Assembly (NCBI GenBank): GCA_009776905.1
Contig: WRMX01000074.1
Span: forward strand, 1 to 5,288
From: Oscillospiraceae bacterium
GTDB taxonomy: Bacteria > Bacillota > Clostridia > Oscillospirales > Oscillospiraceae
DNA: 5,288 nt
Direction: 5' to 3'
In this document: piece by piece, positions 1-4,829 of the stretch
How positions within the stretch are numbered: position 1 is the first letter of the stretch
Layout: each line of letters opens with the position of its first letter
Position numbers and translations under genes: made by a program
Notes under the pieces: model-generated
The model's input: only the letters and a program-made list of their open reading frames with translations
Database searches by the model: none
Told to the model about the DNA's origin: nothing

Positions 1-9
1 AGTGAGTGA

Positions 10-31
10 GCTTTCGCACTTGTGCGGAAGC
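10..31. repeat. Hairpin with 10-bp arms, no U-tract
   Basis: GCTTTCGCAC (10-19) and GTGCGGAAGC (22-31) are complementary over ten pairs with one G-T wobble, separated by TT, so in practice the last one or two pairs open to form the loop. No T-run follows on the + strand, so it is not a classic intrinsic terminator for an upstream + gene. No reading frame can be supported in 1-60. It may be the 3' hairpin of a transcript entering from the left or a protein-binding dyad. It lies just outside the left inverted repeat at 66-103. Confidence 0.5.
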
Positions 32-65
32 GAATGATACGCAGTCCGCGATGACGACTAATGAA

Positions 66-103
66 GCAAAAATAAACGTCCACCTCACCGGGCGTGAATT
101 GCA
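66..103 (+). repeat. Left copy of ~37-bp inverted repeat flanking the AprAB-like locus
   Basis: The reverse complement of 82-101 is CAATTCACGCCCGGTGAGGT, which is identical to 2952-2971. The match continues outward through one mismatch, seven identical bases (GACGTTT), another mismatch, and a T-run plus GC with a one-base length difference, ending near 66 on this side and 2986 on the other. It continues inward by about two bases with one mismatch. A 20-bp exact inverted match is not expected by chance in about 5 kb. The copy lies about 40 bp upstream of the flavoprotein promoter. It also contains a small internal dyad, TCAC/GTGA (85-88 and 94-97), around CGGGC. Confidence 0.85.
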
Positions 104-144
104 ACAGACGGATAAATTTCTTTTGCTTACTATATCATTTTCTC

Positions 145-173
145 TTGTTTTTTACAAGTATAAATGCTAATAT
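145..173 (+). promoter_or_regulatory. Putative sigma-A promoter of the flavoprotein gene, extended -10
   Basis: A -35 candidate TTGTTT (145-150) is separated by 17 bp from a -10 candidate TAATAT (168-173). The -10 is preceded by TG at 165-166, giving the extended form TGCTAATAT. Transcription would begin near 180, leaving a leader of about 55 nt before the ATG at 235. The surrounding AT-rich stretch (about 120-220) fits a promoter. A dyad CTTGT-N5-ACAAG (144-158) overlaps the -35 and could be an operator, though its 13-15 bp span does not match any site I can name. A TATAAA at 159-164 is a weaker alternative -10. Confidence 0.5.
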
Positions 174-234
174 TGTTGTCATGTACGAAATATCGGTAGA
201 GAAACACATAACTGTGATAAAAGGGAGTGGTTGA

Positions 235-2229
235 ATGAACTGGCACGAGTATGTTAACAAGACAGGCACTGTCCCGAAGTGGCCTTATGAGGTCAATTAT
301 GGGAAAGAGAACGTGGTGGAGACGGATGTGTTGGTCATAGGTGGCGGCGTTGCAGGATGCAGGGCTGCTATAGCTGCCAAGCAGAAGGGAGCGACGGTCG
401 CTTTGATGGACCGCGGGTTCTTGAAACGCAGCGGCTCTGGCGGTGCGGGCGTCGACCACTGGCATGGCGCTGTCAGGAATCCTTGTTCTAAAGTGACGCC
501 GGAGATGTATTCCGAGGCTGCCATGGACACGACGGATGGGTATACATATGGTCTTGCTCGGTATATCGTCGGCATGGAAGGCTGGGATACCTTGCTTGAG
601 GCAGAGCAGATGGGCGTGCAGATCCGTGATGAGGACGATGAGTTCGAGGGAAGCATTTTCCGCGATGAGGAGACGAAGCTGCTTTTTGCTTATGATATCG
701 AAAACAAGCATTGTTTGCGCGTTTATGGCTACAATATTAAGCCTGCTGTCGCCAATGAGGCGCGCAGGATCGGCGTGCAGGTTTTTGATCGTACTTGCGT
801 AACTTCTCTTTTGACCGAAGGCGGCAAGCAGGGTGCGCGGGTCATCGGAGCCACCGGCATCAACGATAGGACGGGCGAGTTCTTCATTTTCAAGGCTAAG
901 GCTACTGTCATCACTACCGGCGGCGTCGGCAGGGTCGGTGCTTTCGCTCCGGAGCTGACGACCAGCCAAGCCATGGCTGATTTAAACCAGGCGGGTCTTG
1001 GGCATACAATCGGTTGGCTCGCGGGAGCTGAGTTCATCAGGATGGAATCGTTCGGCAGGGCCGGGCTTTCCGGGATGGGTTATGCGCCATACAGCACGGG
1101 CAACGATAACAACACATATCAAGGGGTCAATACTGTCGATAAGGACGGCAACAAGATACATTATGCTTATGCCGATGGCAGGTTGATTTATGAAGAAGAA
1201 GATATCTTCAAGCCTATCCAGGATGATTCTTTCATTATCGGGCACGGCATCGCGCTCGATAATGGGTATAAGCAGAAATACAGGATTACGCATACTGAGC
1301 CCGAATTGTGGGATAAGGTCATGGCCGGCGAGCTTCAACAGCCGTTCTATACTGACATGACGACGCTGAGCGAGAAATCCCGCCGTTTGATTTTTGGACT
1401 GATGCTTGCGCACGAGGGCAAATGCCGAGTGCCTATCTACAAGAATCTCACCGATTGGGGTTTCGACCCTGCGCTTGATATGCTGCAATACCCCATTGCG
1501 ACGTATGAGGCGCCTATGCTGCTTGGCGGTTCCTGGCCGGGCGCGCAGCATACTCCGCCCAACTGGCGGGGCGGCGGCGGTGGTTACTTGGTCGACTGGC
1601 GGTTGATGACTTCGCTGCCCGGTCTTTTCGCCGGCGGCGGCGGCCCGCTTCCGGGGTCCGGTTGCCATGGCGAGTCGCATACGACCGGACGTTATGCGGG
1701 GCGGCAAGCCGCTGTGTTTGCTGCGAAGCATGATTCGATTGAGCCGGATGCCGGCCAAATCGCCGATATCAAGGCGAAGATTTACGCGCCTGTCAACAAT
1801 CCCGATGGGGACATCGGCTGGAAAGAGTTCAATTATGCCGTTGCTCGTATCATGCAGGATTATTGCGGGGAGTATAAGACTTTGCATACGCTGGATATGG
1901 GCATACGCAGGATGCGCGACCTGATGGAAACCGAAGGCGAGCGCATGTATGCAAGCAATCCTCACGAGCTCGCGCGCGCTTTTGAGAGCTTGTCGCTCGC
2001 TGAGCTTGGGATCGCCTATATGGAAGTGGCCAAGACGAGGACGGGGAATGTGCCTTTGCTTGGGTTCAACCGCACAGACCTCACGGAGAATGATGATTCC
2101 GGCAACTGGAATCCGGCGCATCTGGAAAATGGCAAGGTCGTTTCGCGGTTCTTGTCGGTCAATTATCATTTACAAGAGCCATATGCGCCTACGTTGAAGG
2201 AGAACTACGAGAGGTATGCGGAGTTGTAG
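235..2229 (+). CDS. AprA-like FAD-dependent oxidoreductase (fumarate reductase/succinate dehydrogenase flavoprotein superfamily)
   Basis: Cytoplasmic flavoprotein of 664 residues, close to the length of adenylylsulfate reductase AprA. It has no signal peptide and no membrane segment. The N-terminal dinucleotide fold is clear: the strand VLVIGGGVAG (residues 32-41) carries the GGGxAG signature and D59 ends the second strand. RSGSGGAG (65-72) follows, at the position where this superfamily contacts FAD. ITTGG (226-230) and LPGLFAGGGG (461-470) close the FAD-binding domain; the latter replaces the more usual GLYAAGE. The stretch YGYNIKPAVANEA resembles the AprA segment HGESYKPIVAEAA. A run of five glycines lies at 446-450. 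GGGAG (223-227) sits 7 nt before the ATG, which fixes the start. Pairing with a downstream AprB-like ferredoxin supports an AprAB-type complex passing electrons from FeS to FAD or the reverse. The AprA motif that I recall after the MENRF box is absent here (MESFGRAG, 270-277), so true adenosine phosphosulfate reduction is doubtful. A fumarate-reductase-like activity on an unknown acceptor is the alternative. Family assignment is firm; substrate is unknown. Confidence 0.88.
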   Translation: MNWHEYVNKTGTVPKWPYEVNYGKENVVETDVLVIGGGVAGCRAAIAAKQKGATVALMDRGFLKRSGSGGAGVDHWHGAVRNPCSKVTPEMYSEAAMDTTDGYTYGLARYIVGMEGWDTLLEAEQMGVQIRDEDDEFEGSIFRDEETKLLFAYDIENKHCLRVYGYNIKPAVANEARRIGVQVFDRTCVTSLLTEGGKQGARVIGATGINDRTGEFFIFKAKATVITTGGVGRVGAFAPELTTSQAMADLNQAGLGHTIGWLAGAEFIRMESFGRAGLSGMGYAPYSTGNDNNTYQGVNTVDKDGNKIHYAYADGRLIYEEEDIFKPIQDDSFIIGHGIALDNGYKQKYRITHTEPELWDKVMAGELQQPFYTDMTTLSEKSRRLIFGLMLAHEGKCRVPIYKNLTDWGFDPALDMLQYPIATYEAPMLLGGSWPGAQHTPPNWRGGGGGYLVDWRLMTSLPGLFAGGGGPLPGSGCHGESHTTGRYAGRQAAVFAAKHDSIEPDAGQIADIKAKIYAPVNNPDGDIGWKEFNYAVARIMQDYCGEYKTLHTLDMGIRRMRDLMETEGERMYASNPHELARAFESLSLAELGIAYMEVAKTRTGNVPLLGFNRTDLTENDDSGNWNPAHLENGKVVSRFLSVNYHLQEPYAPTLKENYERYAEL

Positions 2230-2235
2230 GCGGTT

Positions 2236-2290
2236 TGCGTAGCGCTCGGATTGTTTCCAGTGCAGGCTTTTGTTTTACGAGCGCAGCGCA
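2236..2290 (+). repeat. Imperfect stem-loop just after the flavoprotein stop
   Basis: TGCGTAGCGCTCG (2236-2248) can pair with CGAGCGCAGCGCA (2278-2290): seven perfect inner pairs, one A-A mismatch, one G-T wobble and four further pairs, around a 29-nt loop. It begins 7 nt after the TAG stop. Without a T-tract it is more likely an RNA-stabilising 3' structure or part of the repeat cluster than an intrinsic terminator. Confidence 0.45.
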
Positions 2291-2296
2291 TTCAGT

Positions 2297-2322
2297 TTGT
2301 GGAGGCGGAGCCCTCACGCTAG
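2297..2322 (+). repeat. Dispersed repeat copy A (GGCGGAGCCCTCACGCTAG type)
   Basis: TTGTGG (2297-2302) followed by AGGCGGAGCCCTCACGCTAG matches copy B at 2480-2503 except for two single-base length differences and one substitution. The core GCGGAGCC(C)T recurs at 2305, 2487 and 4860, and related forms occur at 3683 and 4819. This copy lacks the second block (GAAAGATTGATAATTA-like) seen with copies B, C and D; it runs directly into the long stem-loop at 2320-2378. Confidence 0.65.
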
Positions 2323-2378
2323 TAACTAACTCCTCAGCAACTTTTAAAAACAAGTTATTTTCATGGAGTTAGTTGCTA
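2320..2378 (+). repeat. Long stem-loop, 14-bp stem
   Basis: The arm 2320-2333 (TAGTAACTAACTCC) pairs with 2365-2378 (GGAGTTAGTTGCTA), all fourteen positions with one G-T wobble. Inside the loop AACTT (2339-2343) and AAGTT (2352-2356) can form a second short stem around an A-rich centre. The bases after it (TCGCCGCGCG) are GC-rich, so it is not an intrinsic terminator of the usual form. It resembles the ends of a very small inverted-repeat element of 59 bp or a processing or stability structure in the mRNA between the two redox genes. Confidence 0.65.
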
Positions 2379-2381
2379 TCG

Positions 2382-2475
2382 CCGCGCGAAGCGCGGTGCG
2401 CCGGCGCGAAGACGTAAATTTGCAGGCCGAATTCACTTCGGCCGTTAAGCGAATTTCGGCATAGCGCGCGGCGTC
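2382..2475. repeat. GC-rich REP-like hairpin cluster
   Basis: Several small dyads lie side by side. CCGCGC-GAA-GCGCGG (2382-2396) is a perfect 6-bp stem with a GAA loop and contains GCGAAGC, known as an exceptionally stable mini-hairpin sequence. GCGCCGGCGC (2398-2407) is a 10-bp palindrome. GGCCGAA (2425-2431) pairs with TTCGGCC (2437-2443). Around that, AAATTTGC (2416-2423) pairs with GCGAATTT (2449-2456) with one wobble, and GACG (2411-2414) with CGTC (2472-2475). Together they form a nested structure like extragenic palindromic elements. Whether it is repeated elsewhere in the genome cannot be seen here. Confidence 0.55.
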
Positions 2476-2479
2476 TGGG

Positions 2480-2503
2480 TTGTGGGGCGGAGCCTCACGT
2501 TAG
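2480..2503 (+). repeat. Dispersed repeat copy B (GGCGGAGCCTCACGTTAG)
   Basis: Near-identical to copy A (2297-2322). It is followed about 40 nt later by GAAAGGTTGATAATTA (2544-2559), which matches 15 of 16 bases of 4833-4848 upstream of ylxR. That second block supplies the ribosome binding site and first base of the ferredoxin start codon. A small hairpin TCGCC/GGCGA (2528-2532 with 2537-2541) lies in between, directly before the Shine-Dalgarno sequence. Confidence 0.65.
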
Positions 2504-2558
2504 ATATTATTCTGCTTAAGTAAAAATTCGCCGATGGGCGAGAGAAAGGTTGATAATT

Positions 2559-2900
2559 ATGAACGCTTATTCTATGCCTAGCCAATCAGGGCCTTGCCGT
2601 GTGTTGTCGTTTGATCCGGTCAAGTGCAATGGGTGCAATTCTTGCGTCAATGTGTGTCCGAGCGATGTTATGATTCCCAATCCGGAGAAGGGGAAGGAGC
2701 CTATCGTTGTTTTTGCCGAGGAGTGCTGGTTTTGCGGTGGCTGCGTTGAGGAGTGCCCGAGGGATGCGCTGACGCTGGTCGCGCCGGCGAAGCAGCGGTT
2801 GTCGACTGTTTGGGTGCGTAAGGAGACGGGCGAGGAGTATCGCATTGGTATGAAGAATCCGCTTCCTCCGAATACTACTCCACCTTCCGGCAATAGGTAG
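2559..2900 (+). CDS. AprB-like ferredoxin, 2x[4Fe-4S]
   Basis: A 113-residue soluble electron-transfer protein. Two CxxCxxCxxxCP motifs are complete: C23, C26, C29, C33 and C56, C59, C62, C66, each followed by proline, so two [4Fe-4S] clusters are expected. The longer linker between the motifs (residues 34-55) and the roughly 45-residue tail after the second motif separate it from small bacterial ferredoxins of 55-60 residues. The tail segment TVWVRKETGEEYRI resembles the AprB tail (pattern like MWTIKFRNG..KRF), which wraps around AprA in adenylylsulfate reductase. True AprB is longer, about 145-150 residues. ATG 2559 is chosen because GAAAGG (2544-2549) is 9 nt upstream; the in-frame TTG at 2550 overlaps that site. 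It is likely the electron-transfer subunit of the flavoprotein at 235-2229, though separated from it by a structured gap. A stop and a strong hairpin follow, so it looks like the last gene of its operon. Confidence 0.88.
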   Translation: MNAYSMPSQSGPCRVLSFDPVKCNGCNSCVNVCPSDVMIPNPEKGKEPIVVFAEECWFCGGCVEECPRDALTLVAPAKQRLSTVWVRKETGEEYRIGMKNPLPPNTTPPSGNR

Positions 2901-2910
2901 TTTTTCTGCG

Positions 2911-2942
2911 GAGCAGGGAGGCGTTCTTACGCTTCCCTGCTT
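2911..2942 (+). terminator. Strong hairpin after the ferredoxin gene, without U-tract
   Basis: GCAGGGAGGCGT (2913-2924) pairs with ACGCTTCCCTGC (2929-2940) over twelve positions with one G-T wobble, closed by the tetraloop TCTT (2925-2928). A-T and G-T pairs at 2912/2941 and 2911/2942 extend the stem to fourteen. It starts 10 nt after the TAG stop, as expected for an operon-end terminator, but the bases after it (CGATAGCTAC) contain no T-run. It may stop RNA polymerase poorly on its own and may mainly protect the 3' end. Confidence 0.5.
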
Positions 2943-2949
2943 CGATAGC

Positions 2950-2986
2950 TACAATTCACGCCCGGTGAGGTAGACGTTTCTTTTGC
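2950..2986 (-). repeat. Right copy of the inverted repeat flanking the AprAB-like locus
   Basis: Positions 2952-2971 (CAATTCACGCCCGGTGAGGT) are the exact reverse complement of 82-101, with diverged matching flanks to about 2986. Reading outward from the redox genes, both copies end in GACGTTT, one variable base, a T-run and GC. The copy lies 9 bp beyond the 3' hairpin of the ferredoxin and 75-110 bp upstream of the rimP promoter. No convincing target-site duplication is seen outside the two copies; only GACT at 56-59 and 2991-2994 is shared, and it is not adjacent to the ends. Confidence 0.85.
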
Positions 2987-3004
2987 CCCAGACTCCTTAC
3001 ACAA

Positions 3005-3013
3005 GGGCGTGAA
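3005..3013 (+). repeat. Third copy of the GGGCGTGAA motif
   Basis: GGGCGTGAA here repeats 90-98 in the left inverted repeat and is the exact reverse complement of TTCACGCCC at 2955-2963 in the right one. With the right copy it forms a 9-bp dyad with a 41-nt spacing, about 50 bp upstream of the rimP -35. This could be a pair of binding sites for one regulator, or a remnant of another repeat copy. A 9-bp match alone is not strong. Confidence 0.35.
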
Positions 3014-3060
3014 CAGTCATATCCGATATGCTTTTTTCTGCATATATTGATAAAAAGTGC

Positions 3061-3089
3061 TTGCAATTGCTGTTTTTATGTGATAGAAT
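3061..3089 (+). promoter_or_regulatory. Putative sigma-A promoter of the rimP-nusA operon, extended -10
   Basis: TTGCAA (3061-3066) as -35, a spacer of exactly 17 bp, and TAGAAT (3084-3089) as -10, preceded by TG at 3081-3082 to give the extended -10 form TGATAGAAT. Transcription would start near 3096, giving a leader of about 90 nt that contains the terminator at 3118-3140. The region just upstream is AT-rich and holds a weak dyad ATATGC/GCATAT (3026-3031 with 3040-3045). Confidence 0.6.
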
Positions 3090-3117
3090 CCCTTTTGTTA
3101 CGCAAAGACCTTGACCG

Positions 3118-3140
3118 AGTGGGAAACTCCCACTTTTTTT
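3118..3140 (+). terminator. Intrinsic terminator in the rimP-nusA leader (attenuator candidate)
   Basis: AGTGGGA (3118-3124), loop AAC, TCCCACT (3128-3134) and then a run of seven T (3134-3140): a textbook hairpin plus U-tract. It lies about 20 nt after the inferred transcription start and 44 nt before the rimP ATG, so it must be read through for the operon to be expressed. In Bacillus subtilis NusA is known to autoregulate through a terminator in the leader of the ylxS(rimP)-nusA operon; the same arrangement is inferred here. CTCCC (positions 3127-3131) in the terminator arm could alternatively pair with GGGAG (3171-3175), which is the rimP Shine-Dalgarno sequence. A weaker second dyad, CGATA-TTCA-TATCG (3145-3158), is followed shortly by T6 (3162-3167). 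Confidence 0.75.
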
Positions 3141-3183
3141 CTTGCGATATTCATATCGGGATTTTTTGCCGGGAGAGGCGGAA

Positions 3184-3663
3184 ATGATGAGCAAAATTTC
3201 TGACATTATTGCGAAGCTTGCTGCTCCGGTGGCAGAGAAGCATGGCTGTGAATTATGGGATGTCGAGTATATCAAAGAGGCGGGCGCATGGTTCTTGCGC
3301 GTGTATATCGACCGTGTGGATGGCGTTTCGATCGATCTTTGCGAAGCAGTCAGCCACGATTTAGATCCTATTTTGGACGAACACGATGATCTCATTCCCG
3401 GCAGCTATACATTTGAAGTGTCGAGCGCCGGCGCGGAGAGGCAATTGCGCAGGCAGTCTGATTTTGATCGTTTTGTCGGGCATCTTGTCGAGGTTAAGTT
3501 ATATAAATCCAAAGACGGACAGAAGGTTTATCTCGGTGTTTTGAGGAACAGGGATGCCGGCGGAGCTGTTGAGATCGACGTTTCGGGGCAGACGATTTGC
3601 TTTGCTGAGAACGAGGTTGCGAGCGTGCGGCTGCGGATCGGCAAAGTGCCTGAAACGGGCTGA
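3184..3663 (+). CDS. rimP: Ribosome maturation factor RimP
   Basis: A 159-residue protein, near the usual 150-155 residues of RimP, needed for maturation of the 30S ribosomal subunit in the cytoplasm. The N-terminal domain (to about residue 80) has the typical elements: a helix with LAAPVAEKHGCELWDVEY and the strand FLRVYIDR followed by a short turn and DLCEAVSHDLDPILDE. The family hallmark EVSSPGxxRPL appears as EVSSAGAERQL (about residues 78-88), with both prolines replaced (A82, Q87); the rest of the block is kept. The C-terminal Sm-like barrel covers roughly 92-155. GGGAGAGG (3171-3178) fixes the start: ATG 3184 or the adjacent ATG 3187; a TTG at 3142 is in frame but lies before the ribosome binding site. 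It is the first gene of the operon with nusA, 76 nt upstream of it, and is placed under the leader terminator. Confidence 0.95.
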   Translation: MMSKISDIIAKLAAPVAEKHGCELWDVEYIKEAGAWFLRVYIDRVDGVSIDLCEAVSHDLDPILDEHDDLIPGSYTFEVSSAGAERQLRRQSDFDRFVGHLVEVKLYKSKDGQKVYLGVLRNRDAGGAVEIDVSGQTICFAENEVASVRLRIGKVPETG

Positions 3664-3682
3664 TGTGGATATCAAGGGGAGG

Positions 3683-3719
3683 GCGGCAGCCTCATGTTAG
3701 GGCAGGGATTATGATAATA
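3683..3719 (+). repeat. Dispersed repeat copy C, upstream of nusA
   Basis: GCGGCAGCCTCATGTTAG (3683-3700) matches GCGGAGCCTCACGTTAG of copy B with one inserted base and one substitution. It is followed by GGATTATGATAATA (3706-3719), similar to GATTGATAATTA in copies B and D. The copy fills most of the rimP-nusA gap and ends just before the nusA Shine-Dalgarno sequence. Confidence 0.5.
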
Positions 3720-3739
3720 CATTTTGGAGGGGTTTATTC

Positions 3740-4792
3740 ATGAACGCGGAGTTTTTCGCATCTATCGCTGATATCGAACGGGAAAAGGGTATCCCACAGT
3801 CATATATGATTGAAAAGATTGAGCAGGCGTTGCTGGCGGCAATGAAAAAGAATTATCCCGCGACAGCGGATTGCGCTCGTGTGGAGCTGAACCCCATTGA
3901 AAAAACCGTGGATATGTTTATTCAAAAGACGGTCGTCGAGGTAGTCGAAAATCAAAACACTCAATATTCTCTTGAACAGGCGCAAGCTATCGATCCAAAC
4001 GTGGAGATCGGCGGCGTGGTCAACGAGCCTGTCGATACCAGCAGGTTTGGGAGGATCGCCGCGCAAGCAGCCAAGCAGGTCATAATCCAAGGAATCCGTG
4101 AGGCTGAGAGGAATCTTGTCTATGATGAGTTCACGTCAAAAGAGCATGAGATCCTCACCGGCGTCGTAACCCGCATCGATCAACGCACGGGAGGGGTGTC
4201 AATCCAGATCGGTTCATATAATGACAATACGGAAGCGATGCTGTCCTCGGGCGAGCGTATTCCAAATGAGCCGCTCAAGGATGGCGACCGCATTAAGGTC
4301 TATGTGATCGAGGTCAGGAAAACAACGAGGGGTCCGCAGATTCTCATTTCGCGCACTCATCCCGGTCTTGTTAAGCGGTTGTTCGAACTGGAGGTGCCCG
4401 AAATCTTTGAAGGCATCGTCGAGATAAAGAGCATTGCACGTGAGGCCGGCAATCGCACGAAGATAGCCGTTGATTCGTCTGATTCCGATGTCGAGCCGAT
4501 AGGCGCTTGCGTCGGGCCTAAGGGGAGCAGGGTCAATGCCATTGTCGATGAGCTCGGCGGCGAGAAGATAGATATCATAAGATATAGCGATGATCCGACT
4601 GAATATGTCGCGGCTGCTTTGGCACCGTCCGAGGTCGTTTCCGTGACTGTGCAGGAGGATGGGAAGTCTTGCCGCGTGATCGTGCCTGACAACCAGTTGT
4701 CATTGGCGATCGGGAAAGAGGGGCAGAACGTGCGCCTTGCGGCCCGTTTGACAGGGTTTAAGATCGATATCAAGCCCGAGAGCCAGGCCTGA
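3740..4792 (+). CDS. nusA: Transcription termination/antitermination factor NusA
   Basis: A 350-residue NusA, the short Gram-positive form (B. subtilis about 370) without the C-terminal acidic repeats of enterobacterial NusA. It binds RNA polymerase near the RNA exit channel and promotes pausing, intrinsic termination and antitermination complexes. Domains in order: N-terminal polymerase-binding domain (about 1-125, containing FGRIAAQAAKQVIIQGIREAER), S1 domain (about 134-203, from HEILTGVV to ILISRTHPG), KH1 with loop GPKG (259-262) and KH2 with loop GKEG (325-328) in the hallmark AIGKEGQNVRLAARLTG. All expected domains are intact. The start is firm: GGAGGGG (3726-3732) is 7 nt before ATG 3740. 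The last codons (from GAG at 4778) lie inside a 13-bp tandem repeat that crosses the stop codon. It lies between rimP and ylxR in the conserved Gram-positive order. Confidence 0.97.
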   Translation: MNAEFFASIADIEREKGIPQSYMIEKIEQALLAAMKKNYPATADCARVELNPIEKTVDMFIQKTVVEVVENQNTQYSLEQAQAIDPNVEIGGVVNEPVDTSRFGRIAAQAAKQVIIQGIREAERNLVYDEFTSKEHEILTGVVTRIDQRTGGVSIQIGSYNDNTEAMLSSGERIPNEPLKDGDRIKVYVIEVRKTTRGPQILISRTHPGLVKRLFELEVPEIFEGIVEIKSIAREAGNRTKIAVDSSDSDVEPIGACVGPKGSRVNAIVDELGGEKIDIIRYSDDPTEYVAAALAPSEVVSVTVQEDGKSCRVIVPDNQLSLAIGKEGQNVRLAARLTGFKIDIKPESQA

Positions 4793-4829
4793 GAGCCGGG
4801 GTTTAGAGCCAGAGCTGAGAGCCAAGCCT
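4778..4829 (+). repeat. 13-bp tandem repeat, four copies, across the nusA stop codon
   Basis: Units: GAGAGCCAGGCCT (4778-4790), GAGAGCCGGGGTT (4791-4803), TAGAGCCAGAGCT (4804-4816), GAGAGCCAAGCCT (4817-4829). The period is exactly 13 and AGAGCC is invariant in all four, while the second half varies. The first unit encodes the NusA C-terminus (ESQA) and the T beginning its TGA stop; the other three are almost wholly non-coding. The last unit merges into dispersed repeat copy D (GCCTCACG). Replication slippage is the likely origin. Confidence 0.75.

Larger units (their letters stand above)
2230..2558. other. 329-nt non-coding gap between the two redox genes
   Basis: No supported reading frame lies between the flavoprotein stop and the ferredoxin ATG. 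The gap is packed with secondary structure: a 13-nt imperfect stem (2236-2248 with 2278-2290), a 14-bp stem (2320-2333 with 2365-2378), GC-rich small hairpins (2382-2475), and two copies of a dispersed repeat (2297-2322 and 2480-2503). AprA and AprB type genes are normally nearly adjacent, so this gap is unusual. None of the hairpins has a following T-run, so readthrough into the ferredoxin is plausible. A weak -10-like TATTAT (2505-2510) has no convincing -35. Confidence 0.7.

Noticed and set aside
130..969. Minus-strand open frame of 279 codons over the 5' part of the flavoprotein gene
   Set aside because: It lies antisense to a gene with clear FAD motifs and a good ribosome binding site, and its translation shows no recognisable domain.
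982..2169. Minus-strand open frame of 395 codons antisense to the flavoprotein
   Set aside because: Low-complexity, arginine- and histidine-rich composition without family motifs, typical of a shadow frame opposite a real gene.
2320..2378. Intrinsic terminator of the flavoprotein gene
   Set aside because: The stem is good but AT-rich in the wrong place and no T-run follows on either strand, so it is listed only as a stem-loop.
2382..2475. CRISPR repeat or structured riboswitch
   Set aside because: No regularly spaced repeats and no recognisable riboswitch core; the nested palindromes fit an extragenic palindromic element better.
2480..2510. Promoter for the ferredoxin gene (TTGTGG and TATTAT)
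   Set aside because: The spacing is 19 bp and the -35 lies inside a dispersed repeat also found elsewhere; not strong enough to list.
56..2994. GACT at 56-59 and 2991-2994 as a target-site duplication of the bracketed segment
   Set aside because: Only four bases, not adjacent to the repeat ends, and at different distances from them; easily chance.
3142..3183. In-frame TTG 3142 as the rimP start
   Set aside because: It lies directly after the terminator T-run and before the ribosome binding site at 3171-3178; ATG 3184 or 3187 fits the spacing and family length.
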